NCBI GenBank assembly: GCA_034096865.1
Contig: JAWQFJ010012189.1
Location: 1-17,500 of the forward strand
From: Theodoxus fluviatilis
Taxonomy: Eukaryota; Mollusca; Gastropoda; Cycloneritida; Neritidae
DNA: 17,500 nt
Direction of reading: 5' to 3'
In this document: one piece after another, positions 1 to 7,314 of the stretch
How the letters are laid out: every line of letters begins with the position of its first letter
How positions within the stretch are numbered: the stretch's first letter is position 1
Position numbers and translations under genes: made by a program
Notes under the pieces: model-generated
Told to the model about the DNA's origin: nothing
The model's input: the letters and a program-made list of their open reading frames with translations, nothing else
Database searches by the model: none

Positions 1-231
1 TGGAGCTATCACAACATCCATCTAGTTGATCTGTGTCATCTTCTCAGTACACAATATACATCCGCTTGGAAAGGTCTTCCAAATTTGAAGCAAATTTGTC
101 CAACAGGTCTTGAGTTGTTAAATTCACAGTAATCCCACTGCTTATGAGAGGAAAGGCACAAAAACACAAGGTGATGAAAAGGTCTTTCACTTCTTACTGT
201 ATACACTTTGCACAAAGGAACTGTTGACATA
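1..231. other. 3' flank of piggyBac, no feature recognised
   Basis: AT-rich sequence downstream of the transposase stop. TTAA occurs at 118-121 but is not followed by a CCY-type piggyBac terminal repeat, so I cannot place the element end. No poly(A) signal was seen on the minus strand. Confidence 0.4.
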
Positions 232-2013
232 TCATTTCTTGTAGTATGTCTCAAAGCAATCCTTAGGATGTAGATGAGGGTGGTCTGAGCATCCTAGGCA
301 GATGAAGTGTGTCCTCTTTCTCTCAGATGGTGTGGAGCAGACGACACAGTTGCGGTCCTGTTGGTCATATGAGATGATGTGTCTGACATCTCGATGGGGC
401 TCCATGGGGTTGGGTGCAGATGGTCTTCCATGTTTCCTCCTCTCTCCTGGCAAACTGACAGCAGCACTCTCTGTAAGTTGTCTGAGGAGACCTTGCTTGA
501 ATTTCTTCAGGGGATAGGGTTTGGCTTTCTCCTCCCTGGTCAAGCTGTAGATAGTGAATGCATTGCCGTGGGTGATTTCAAGCAGCCAGAAGAAAAGTTT
601 TTTCCACCACTTGATGGTTTTCCTGTCAAAGGAGCTGTAGTATGTAACTTTTTGGTCCATTATGTCACGGTCATTCATGTTCTGATTGTAGATGTGAATC
701 ATCGTTGGCTTGTGGACGTCTTTCACAGTTTTTGTGCTGACCTCTGCATCAGTGGAGACCATGAGGACAGGCTTCTTGGCTTGCTTGTCTCTGAACGCCA
801 CACAGAGCATGGAGTCATCTCTGTTCATAAACCACTCCATTTCTCTGTTGTTCAGGCAAAGTTGCTTCAGTTGGGGAGGAAATCCAACTCGGTTCACATT
901 CAGGGTACCAGTGTAGTACAACCGTGTCTCTTACAGGTAGTTGATGATATTCTTGGTAGTGTAGTACCTGTCAGCATAGATCTTGAACCCTGTCCCCACA
1001 TGCTGCAGCAGTGTATCAAACACTTGCACTGCATGGCCAGAAGACTGGTCAGCCTCAGGATTGTAGGAGGTGTCAGATCCAAAGTATGTGAGGATGTTTG
1101 TCACATAACCCGTGGCAGAATCACACAACACAAATGTCTTGATGTGATACTTTTTGGGTTTTGCAGCATTGTATTGCTTGAATTTCCATCTGCCTTTGAA
1201 CCCAACAACCATCTCATCAATAGATAGTTCCCTGAAAGGATAGAAGGCAGCACGGAACTTCGTCAAGAGCTTGTTCATGAACGGTTCAATTTTGTCTTTG
1301 CCTTCTGCATCTTCATCCAGTGCATGTAGCATGGTGTGATAGATTTCTTGGAATCTATCCCTGGAGAACATGGCATGATACCATGGGGTGTACAGTTCAG
1401 GTGCCATTGACCAGTAATCTGAAATCTCTGGGCGTCTATCTATCCCCATGCTTATGACCACAGCCACAAACTTATTCAGTTCCTGTGAAGTGATCTCCAT
1501 CCATTCCCTGTGGGCGGGGCCAGGCTGGGGAGGAGGAGTATCTCGAATCCTTTTACGAGCATAGTTGTTGATGGCAGTAATGAGAAACTCCTTCACTTCA
1601 TCATCAAAAGGCTTCAAAAAACAGTCGATGGCTGTAGATGAGGAGTCGATACCAAGATTTGGAGAAACGCCAGGCTCACGATTGGGATGGAAGCGAAACG
1701 AATTCTGCGTAGCACCCTCGGTCACTTGCCTCCACTCATCGGTTGCGCGCAGCTGACCTCTCGATGTCGGTCGAGGTGCAGATGTCGAAGCAGGCAGATC
1801 TGTGGACATTCTCAAGCGTTTTCCTCTGCCTTTTCCTTTGCTTGTATAGGGTAGAGGATCACTGCGCCGTGTTTCTCGAGGAGGAAATGACACTTCCGCA
1901 TCAGACTCCGAGCTAGATGACTGAACTCTGGAGATTGATTCTGCTTCCAATGGCCGGAGACGCGTTGTCGTCACTTCCGGAGTTATTTGTAGAAGCCACG
2001 TGCTTTCAGCCAT
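232..2013 (-). pseudogene. piggyBac-family (DDE_Tnp_1_7) transposase, one internal stop
   Basis: A cut-and-paste transposase of the piggyBac/PGBD type. One reading frame of 594 codons runs from the ATG at 2013-2011 to the stop at 234-232, interrupted only by TAA at codon 361 (933-931). The three expected catalytic aspartates are visible: D266 in LSIDEM, D348 in IYADRYYTTK and D450 in NDRDIMDQ, close to positions 268/346/447 of the Trichoplusia ni enzyme (family knowledge). Downstream of the stop come the YYTGTL..NR segment and the SFDRKTIKWW motif. A C-terminal cysteine-rich domain at residues about 549-593 has the order CVVC, CLGC, HLH, C. The N-terminal 100 residues are acidic and Ser-rich, as is usual. 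Length matches an intact family member, so the single nonsense codon suggests recent inactivation, a sequencing error or readthrough. No convincing TTAA-flanked terminal repeats were found on either side. Confidence 0.93.
931..933 (-). other. In-frame TAA interrupting the piggyBac transposase
   Basis: The stop falls right after the second catalytic-Asp motif (..NIINYL). The same frame continues without a gap as E-T-R-L-YYTGTL..NR, which is the expected next conserved block. It is therefore a substitution rather than a frameshift or an intron. A change from CAA, GAA or AAA would each need one base. Confidence 0.9.
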
Positions 2014-2067
2014 GTTGGTAGGAGGCGAGCGCTGTCTGCTAAGCTGTGCTACGGGAGACGTGCAACC

Positions 2068-2332
2068 ATGCCGACTTCTTGCTGCGTGAAAAATTGTTTA
2101 ACAACCAACAAAAAGAAAAATTAAGAGGAGTCAAACGCTCCTACTTCTTTATACCATCAGAGAAAACCAATCAAGGTCCGATTGTGCAAAGGGTGACAGA
2201 AGCTAGACGAAGATGATGGAAAAAGAAGATTTACAGAATAGATCTGACCTTTCGAGACAAACACCCGGCGAGAATCAGCAGACATCTCCCACGAATCCTG
2301 CTACGAAGAATCGATAGACTTCCAAAGACCTA
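2068..2332 (+). pseudogene. Decayed THAP-type zinc-finger segment
   Basis: THAP domains are C2CH DNA-binding zinc fingers, common in P-element and Kolobok transposases and in host regulators. From the ATG at 2068 the frame reads MPTSCCVKNC, a typical THAP start with the first two Zn cysteines. After an A-rich run (about 2110-2121) the homology moves to another frame as GVKRSYFFIPSE, equivalent to the usual G-x-x-F-x-x-F-P block. An ARRR-stop-WKKKIYRIDL block follows (TGA at about 2214), then RISRHL, where the expected I-C-S-R-H-F has lost its cysteine codon. Frameshift, stops and the lost Zn ligand all mark it as dead. Its ATG lies only 54 bp from the divergent piggyBac ATG. The identification rests on motif order, not on alignment scores. 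Confidence 0.55.
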
Positions 2333-2564
2333 TAATTCTTGAACTCTTCCAACGTGTACGCCGATGTTACGAGTACAGCAATTAAATATGTCAATGGCAC
2401 TAGTTGGCGGAATGTTCCTCAATTCCGGATCAAGTTGGTTCTTAGTCAGCTGGGATGGATGGATGGAGCCTTTGTAGGCTAAGTAAGGCCACCGAGCACA
2501 ATAACCACTAGAATAGTTCCGAGTCAGCGCAAATCAAGTCACGATGTCCCTAGTTATTCGCCTC
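2333..2564. other. Intergenic, nothing recognised
   Basis: No stop-free coding block or repeat is apparent between the THAP remnant and the left end of the Harbinger-like element. There is a short GGATGGATGGA run at about 2453-2465. Confidence 0.4.
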
Positions 2565-2567
2565 TTA
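2565..2567. repeat. Left TTA target-site duplication
   Basis: TTA immediately precedes the left AGGCGCC terminus and matches TTA at 3959-3961 after the right terminus. Three bases alone are weak evidence; the support comes from their exact position at both TIR ends. Confidence 0.6.
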
Positions 2568-2711
2568 AGGCGCCTACACACGTACCGGTTGTCCCCCGGT
2601 TTTGCTGCCGATCCGGTCAAAAATCGAAACCGTGGACTAATCCGGCACGGTTCTTGTGACTAGGGCTGGCTCTATTTTTCGGCCCCGTCCGGACCGGTTC
2701 ATATGCCCGGT

Positions 2712-2746
2712 AACGCGAGATCTCGCGTTGTGGCGACTTAGTCGCC
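2712..2746. repeat. Two adjacent palindromes in the left arm
   Basis: AACGCGAGATCTCGCGTT (2712-2729) is a perfect 18-bp palindrome. GGCGACT-T-AGTCGCC (2732-2746) is a 7-bp perfect stem with a one-base centre. They sit between the TIR and the tandem core and could be subterminal binding sites or hairpins of the element. Confidence 0.8.
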
Positions 2747-2753
2747 AATTTTA

Positions 2754-2826
2754 ATGGCGGACGCTGTCGTCGCTTCAAACAGGAAAAGGTGTATTTGGGG
2801 ATACTACAAACCAATCCAAAGAAAAG
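2754..2826 (+). pseudogene. Exon-like 24-codon start with splice donor inside the transposon
   Basis: An ATG at 2754 opens 24 codons beginning MADAVVASNRKR and containing a basic, aromatic CIWGYY stretch. It ends at AAAAG followed by GTAAGC at 2827, a good donor. This could be the first coding exon left over from an autonomous parent. The same donor neighbourhood is repeated, mostly as AATGTAAGCC, in every tandem unit downstream. It matches no protein I recognise, and the exon is hypothetical. Confidence 0.3.
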
Positions 2827-3780
2827 GTAAGCCATGAACAGCATTAATTTATCAAGGCTGTATGTTGAATGCATCAATAAGTTGTGAAAGCTCCTACATT
2901 GTAAAATTGGAAATGCGGGTCAATGCACCTTCACGCGAAATCTGTCAGCGGCTTTCGTTGCGTGCATGTTCCTCTCAAAAAACGCTGTATTGATACTAAA
3001 ACCCCATCCAAAGAAAATGTAAGCCATGAACAGCATTAATTTATCAAAGCTGTATGTTGAATGCATCAATAGGTTGTGAAAGTTCTGCATTTTACAATTC
3101 GCAATGCAGGTCGATGCACATCTACACAGCGAAGAATGTGTCGATCACCATGGCTGGCTCCACTGCTAATTATTTTGCGCGTTCCTCACAGAAAACGCTG
3201 TATTGATACTAAAACCCCATCCATAGAAAATGTAAGCCATGAACAGCATTAATTTATCAAAGCTGTATGTTGAATGCATCAATAAGGTGTGAAAGTTCTG
3301 CATTTTACAATTCGCAATGCAGGTCGATGCACATCTACACAGCGAAGAATGTGTCGATCACCACGGCTCGCTCCACTGCTGATTATTTTGCGCGTTCCTC
3401 ACAGAAAACGCTGTATTGATACTAAAACCCCATCCAAAGAAAATGTAAGCCATGAACAGGATTAATTTATCAAAGCTGTATTTTGAATGCATCAATAAGT
3501 TGTGAAAGCTCCTACATTGTAAAATTGGAAACGCGGGTCAATGCACCTTCACGCGAACTCTGTCAGCGGCTTTTGTTGCGTGCATGTTCACACAGAAAAC
3601 GCTGATTTTTGGGGATAATAGAAACCCTTCCAAAGAAAATGTAAGCCATGAACAGCATTAATTTATCAAAGCTGTATGCTGAATGCGACAATAGGTCGTG
3701 AAAGCTCCTAATCCAGATCCAGATATTTTACAAATCGAATGCAGATCACACGCATACAGCTACACGTGGTAGCGTCGTTG
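2827..3780 (+). repeat. Tandem array of ~200-bp units in A-B-B-A order
   Basis: Using the conserved GTAAGCCATGAACAG as phase mark, units start at 2827, 3019, 3232, 3445 and 3641, with lengths 192, 213, 213 and 196 bp and a partial fifth. All share an AGCATTAATTTATCAAAGCTGTATG-type half. Units 1 and 4 (type A) carry a second half with GAAAGCTCCTACATTGTAAAATTGG and CTTCACGCGAA. Units 2 and 3 (type B) instead carry GAAAGTTCTGCATTTTACAATTCG, GTGTCGATCACCA and a CACTGCT-AATTATTTTGCGCG stretch. The fifth copy degenerates after about 3700. Confidence 0.9.
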
Positions 3781-3958
3781 TCATAGTGCGGCGAAGGGAC
3801 GTAACTCTAAATTCTTACCTCGCTTCACGTAGTGAAAATCGCTCGATTGCGCTGTCAGAAGAAATCTCGGTGTCTGGCTGTCAACCCGGTTTTTACACGC
3901 ACGGTCAGCCGGACCGGGAGCAATACCGGCTTGAAAAACGGTACGTGTGTAGGAGCCT

Positions 3959-3961
3959 TTA
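3959..3961. repeat. Right TTA target-site duplication
   Basis: TTA directly follows the right terminal repeat ending GGAGCCT, mirroring the left flank. Confidence 0.6.
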
Positions 3962-4039
3962 CGATCGCGAAGGGAGACGCGTGGGTCATTCTTACATCCC
4001 CTCATTCTAGTAAACTAGAGATTTCGCCTACCGGCAAAA

Positions 4040-4330
4040 GCTTTTAGACACTTCAGAGCGTTTGCTATCTCAGTCCTTGTAATGGGCGAGTTTAACTCGC
4101 TGTTGTCAAAGTAACTGACACTTTCAGATTGCAGGTAACCATCGAGGTCGAAAGATGGCAACCAAGAAAATATACTCTTAAAGTGATCATATAATGTTTG
4201 TAAAGGAATGTTACAAGGAGCTCGATATTTTGTGCCCAGATTTTAACTTGTCTCCAGAATTTTGCACTGTTTCTGATATTCGTAGCCAGTGTATTACTCA
4301 CATTCATTCTGTACTCTTCTTTTTTATCCC
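4040..4330 (-). pseudogene. Non-LTR retrotransposon fragment (ORF2, upstream edge of reverse transcriptase)
   Basis: Read on the minus strand, one frame (about 4320-4215) includes NIRNSAKFWRQVKIW. A second frame then gives QTLYDHFKSIF (from 4200) and continues to LNSPITRTEIANALKCLK near 4045. The order FW..VK, W/LY..HF..IF, then L-x-x-PIT-x-x-E-I-x-x-A-L-K-x-L-K is characteristic of the linker and start of RT in LINE ORF2 proteins. The homology stops just where K-x-G-K-[AS]-x-G-x-D should follow, so the copy is truncated as well as frameshifted (shift near 4205-4220). The clade cannot be assigned. Confidence 0.55.
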
Positions 4331-4360
4331 TAATGATCAATTTTTATTTGTTCCTGGACT

Positions 4361-4374
4361 ATATATATATATAT
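4361..4374. repeat. (AT)7 run
   Basis: Alternating AT dinucleotide run, about 50 bp before the purine tract. Confidence 0.9.
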
Positions 4375-4423
4375 GTCTTTATATCTTCATCTGACTTAAT
4401 ATTCAAGAACATCCGTAAATGTC

Positions 4424-4437
4424 GGAGAGAGGGGGAG

Positions 4438-4470
<33 letters not shown>

Positions 4471-4594
4471 AAGAGAGAGAGAGGGAGGGAGAGAGAGAGA
4501 GGGGGGGGGGGGTAAGAGAGAGGGAGGAAGGGAGGAAGAGAGTGAGGTAGGGAGGGAGGGAGAGGAGGGAGGGAGAGAGAGAGAGAGAAGAGAG

Positions 4595-4629
<35 letters not shown>

Positions 4630-4634
4630 AAGAA

Positions 4635-4688
<54 letters not shown>

Positions 4689-4773
4689 GGAGGGAGGGAG
4701 GGAGGGAGGGAGGGAGAGAGGGAGGGAGGGAGGGAGGGAGGGAGAGAGGAGAGAGAGAGAGAGAAAAGAGGAA
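4424..4773. repeat. 350-bp polypurine tract, (GA)n/(GGGA)n
   Basis: The plus strand is pure G/A except for T at 4513, 4543 and 4548. It includes G-runs of 10 or more (about 4463 and 4501), long (GA)n blocks and a (GGGA)n block at about 4684-4743. The last 225 bp are uninterrupted purine. Ser/Leu/Pro-rich reading frames on the opposite strand are artefacts of this repeat. Confidence 0.97.
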
Positions 4774-4986
4774 CAGATACAGATGAACATGATTAAGAAC
4801 ACACATAATTTACAAGCAAAAACAGACGAAGTGTACACGAGAGCTACAGGGCGGACCCCTATATGTGCACGTGTACCCATACCAGTCTTTTTCAGTGCAT
4901 AGCGATACAGGAAGAACAATGATGAATGATAGAAGTGTAAGAGGGTGAGAATATGAGAGACTTGTCCAGATCACTGTGGTTAAACC

Positions 4987-5094
4987 ATGGATACTACATT
5001 ATATGGACGGCTGGCTGTGGCGTGTACAGAAATAAGTTCGCCGATAGCCTCGTTTTCAATATAGTTCTGGTCGCACTTCCGGTTGCTCCGCTTT
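4987..5094 (+). repeat. Left arm of inverted repeat flanking the THAP exon
   Basis: Matches 6337-6456 in inverse orientation. The best block, 5034-5093 (AAGTTCGCCGAT...CTCCGCTT), differs at 4 of 60 positions. The outer part (ATGGAT, then ATGGACGGCTGGCT) also matches, with an indel between. The arm ends in GCACTTCCGGTTGCTCCGC, which contains an Ets-like CTTCCGG core-promoter motif upstream of the THAP ATG. No target-site duplication is visible outside the arms. Confidence 0.85.
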
Positions 5095-5278
5095 CAAAGG
5101 CCGATGCCTTTATTAGGTAAACACCTGGCGAAAATCACGATTTTTGTGTCTTAGTTTTAGCCATCTTAATTTTTTCTCCGCATAAGTCGGTGGGAAAATG
5201 TGTCTAGTTTGTAACCCTGTGTTTAGTTTTGTTGTCATCCATTTCTGAAACGCCTAGTCAACCACAGTGTGTTGCGAA

Positions 5279-5570
5279 ATGAGTGACATTAATGTCAGTG
5301 ATACAAGAGCTGCCGTGGTTCGTAAACCAATATCAAGGAGGGCGCACAGTACTTCAGATGGATACAAGTGTTGTGTTGTTGATTGTAAGGTATCATCAGT
5401 GGCATGCAGGGGACTTTCTTTTGTTGGAATTCCAAGAAAAGTTGTCAGTGAAGCGATAGACAAATGGAGATCAGCCATCATTGCTAAAATTGATCGAGTG
5501 GACTAAGCATTCAACCCAGACATGGCCAAGATCTGCAGTCGACACTTTGACGATGCTTGCATCAAACGAG
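5279..5570 (+). pseudogene. THAP-domain first exon with one in-frame stop
   Basis: The ATG at 5279 opens MSDINVSDTRAAVV, then CCVVDC gives the first Zn ligands, followed by GLSFVGIPRK, the invariant Trp in DKWRSAI, and ICSRHF with the last Cys and His. Spacing between the second Cys and the ICSRHF Cys is 49 residues, inside the THAP range C-x2-4-C-x35-50-C-x2-H. A TAA at 5504-5506 lies between DRVD and AFNPDMAKICSRHF, in the same frame, so the domain is interrupted by a point change only. The frame ends in CIKRG at a strong donor, G|GTACGT (5571), phase 1. No following exon was recognised. It could be a THAP transposase remnant or a dying host THAP gene. Confidence 0.8.
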
Positions 5571-5768
5571 GTACGTTTCTTTCATTATAATTTGTTTCAG
5601 TGGGATGTGGGTGTGTTAGACGTCTTTTGTCTTTGAAATCAACACAAATCTTCACCTCATCTTGGACAGAACAGCGTACATTCTTCGCGCACTTCTATTT
5701 ATAGCTGACGCGCGGACCTCAGCGACACCAGGAATTCGCTTGACAGTGGCGTAGCAGACGAACTACAT

Positions 5769-5811
5769 AGCCTGGCCAAAGTGCTTTGTTTTCCGTCAAA
5801 AGTGGAATGAA
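5769..5811 (+). repeat. 43-bp direct repeat, copy 1
   Basis: AGCCTGGCCAAAGTGCTTTG and following bases to GTGGAATGAA recur at 6154-6196 with two mismatches. Both copies lie inside the inverted-repeat-bounded segment, 385 bp apart. Confidence 0.9.
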
Positions 5812-6153
5812 AGGTTGGGGAACGAGGAACACAATCAGACGCAATGAAATCATCAGCCACGGCCATGCCATCCCTACTGCATTCCGTCACACACGCTTTC
5901 ACTCACACAAATAGGCGCGCGCGATCTCGAGCCATTTAAACTGCGATCGCGCCCACTTTCGTCCCCTCCCCTCCTCTGCCTTCCACCCTCACGCCAACGT
6001 CGAGATCGAAATGACAGCAGACATTCACACAACATCTACACGAACATTTACACACAGACGACGCACACACTACACACAGACTCTGTACTTCTCGCGCTCA
6101 CCTCCAAGCAGAATCGGGCTGGCGAGGCAGGGAAGCGGGCAAGCAGTCCGAAC

Positions 6154-6196
6154 AGCCTGACCAAAGTGCTTTGTTCTCCGTCAAAAGTGGAATGAA
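6154..6196 (+). repeat. 43-bp direct repeat, copy 2
   Basis: Second copy of the 5769-5811 sequence, reading AGCCTGACCAAAGTGCTTTG at its start. Confidence 0.9.
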
Positions 6197-6336
6197 TACA
6201 ATTTTTTTACTGCAAAGTGTGTCTGGGATGCCTGCAAATGTACTTACAGTTTCAACTGATGGAATAAATCATCACTGTTTGAACAATTATCTGTTTTACT
6301 TACCATGAGAATTCGCTCTCCAGCGGCGTTAATAGT

Positions 6337-6456
6337 AAGCGGAGTAACCGGAAGTGCAACCAGAACTAGATTGAAAACGAGGCCATCGGCGAACTTCTTA
6401 TATGACACAGCGCGTGCAGGCTGAGTGAGCCAGCCATCCATCTATACAGGATCCAT
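6337..6456 (-). repeat. Right arm of inverted repeat flanking the THAP exon
   Basis: Inverse copy of 4987-5094, ending ATCCAT at 6451-6456. It abuts within 2 bp the start of the next dispersed repeat at 6458, so the arm end may coincide with an insertion boundary. Confidence 0.85.
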
Positions 6457-6457
6457 G

Positions 6458-6855
6458 ATACAATCCAACTTTGAAGAGCTCCTGTGACCTTGACCTTGAA
6501 GCAAGGTCAACCAAACTGGTATCAAAAGATAGGGCTTACTTTGCCCTATATACCATATATAGGTCAGGTATCCAATCTCAAAAACTTCAGAGAAAATTGA
6601 GAAAATGTGAAAAATGACTGTTTTTTAGACAACATTTATGGCCCCTGCAACCTTGACCTTGAAGCAAGGACAAGTCACTATGTATGTTTTTTGAGGCCTT
6701 GTCATCATACACCATCATGCCACATTTGGTATTGATAGACTTAATAGTCTCCGAGAAAACTCCAACGTTAAAGTTTTCGGACGCCCGGACGCCCGGACGC
6801 CCGGACGGACGAAACGGGTGAGTACATAGACTCACTTTTGCTTCGCATGTGAGTA
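6458..6855 (+). repeat. Dispersed repeat copy 1 (nuclear-receptor-site / CGGA type)
   Basis: Starts ATACAATCCAACTTTGAAGAG, carries TGACCTTGACCTTGAAGCAAGGTCAA, then a GGCCTTGTCATCATACACC block and TTGATAGACTTAATAGTCTCCGAG. A short CGGACGCC run (6777-6811) follows, and it closes with AGTACATAGACTCACTTTTG and GCATGTGAGT. The second copy at 7315-7746 is collinear and highly similar. No coding capacity is apparent. Confidence 0.9.
6777..6811 (+). repeat. Short CGGACGCC/CGGA microsatellite
   Basis: Three CGGACGCC octamers followed by CGGACGGACG, at the same position as the much longer CGGA array in copy 2. Confidence 0.9.
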
Positions 6856-6896
6856 AAAAAAAAACAAGAAGGGCAAAGCCCATACGACTCACATGC
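6845..6896. repeat. Nested inverted repeat between repeat copies
   Basis: GCATGTGAGT (6845-6854) pairs with ACTCACATGC (6887-6896), and inside it GGGCAAAGCCC (6871-6881) forms a second stem. This may be the junction of two repeat ends. Confidence 0.8.
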
Positions 6897-7314
6897 TTGA
6901 CCTTGACCTTTATATGACCTTGACCTTCAGGTGACCTTCAAGGTCAAGGTCAAACAACTAAACCTACCAATGACATCATACACAAAGAAATGCTTTACAC
7001 ATTTTTCCTACCAAAACACATGTGACCTTGACCCAAGGTCAAGGTCATCCAAGGTCATGCAACACAAAGCTGTTAATTCAAGACATAGGAAGCACAATGG
7101 TGCTTATTGGCACTTTCTACCATGAGATATAGTCACTTTTAGTGGTTCACTACCACATTTTGGTCACATTTCATAAGGGTCAAAGTGACCTTGACCTTGA
7201 TGATATGTGAACAAATGTGTCTCATGATGAAAGTATAACATGTGCCCCACATAATTATTAAGTTTGAAACAGTTATCTTCCATAGTTCAGGGTCAAGGTC
7301 ACTTCAAAATATGT

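Larger units (their letters stand above)
2568..3958. mobile_element. Non-autonomous PIF/Harbinger-like transposon with satellite core
   Basis: The 1,391-bp element starts AGGCGCCTACACACGTACCG (2568-2587) and ends with the inverse of AGGCTCCTACACACGTACCG (3939-3958): 19 of 20 bases match. Similarity continues more loosely inwards (CCGGTTTTGCTGCCGATCCGG-like, to about 2628 and back to about 3902). The trinucleotide TTA directly flanks both ends (2565-2567 and 3959-3961). A 3-bp TWA duplication is the hallmark of PIF/Harbinger elements (family knowledge). No transposase is present. The interior is a left arm with palindromes, a tandem array of about 200-bp units, and a short right arm. The superfamily call is inferred from the duplication and TIR style alone. 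Confidence 0.75.
5571..6336. other. Interior of the inverted-repeat segment, no coding match
   Basis: Contains the presumed intron after the THAP exon and a CpG-rich stretch at about 5700-6130 with GCGCGCGCGATC near 5915. It also holds the 43-bp direct repeat listed separately. On the minus strand TTCTCATG followed by GTAAGT (6308-6303) resembles a donor next to the right arm. No protein homology was recognised. Confidence 0.4.

Noticed and set aside
379..1227. 282-codon open frame on the plus strand
   Set aside because: Antisense shadow of the piggyBac coding region; it shows no domain of its own.
2568..3958. CRISPR-like array in the tandem region
   Set aside because: Units are about 200 bp and contiguous with no short repeat-spacer pattern, and the context is eukaryotic.
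4359..4919. Long Ser/Leu/Pro-rich reading frames on the minus strand
   Set aside because: They are translations of the GA/GGGA purine tract and have no complex sequence.
4980..4983. TTAA as Kolobok/piggyBac target duplication for the THAP segment
   Set aside because: No matching TTAA at the right arm end (6456-6470); the flanks do not agree.
931..5506. Reassigned genetic code with TAA as sense
   Set aside because: The functional GTF2H2 exons do not use TAA, and the affected ORFs are all transposon-like or incomplete, so decay is simpler.
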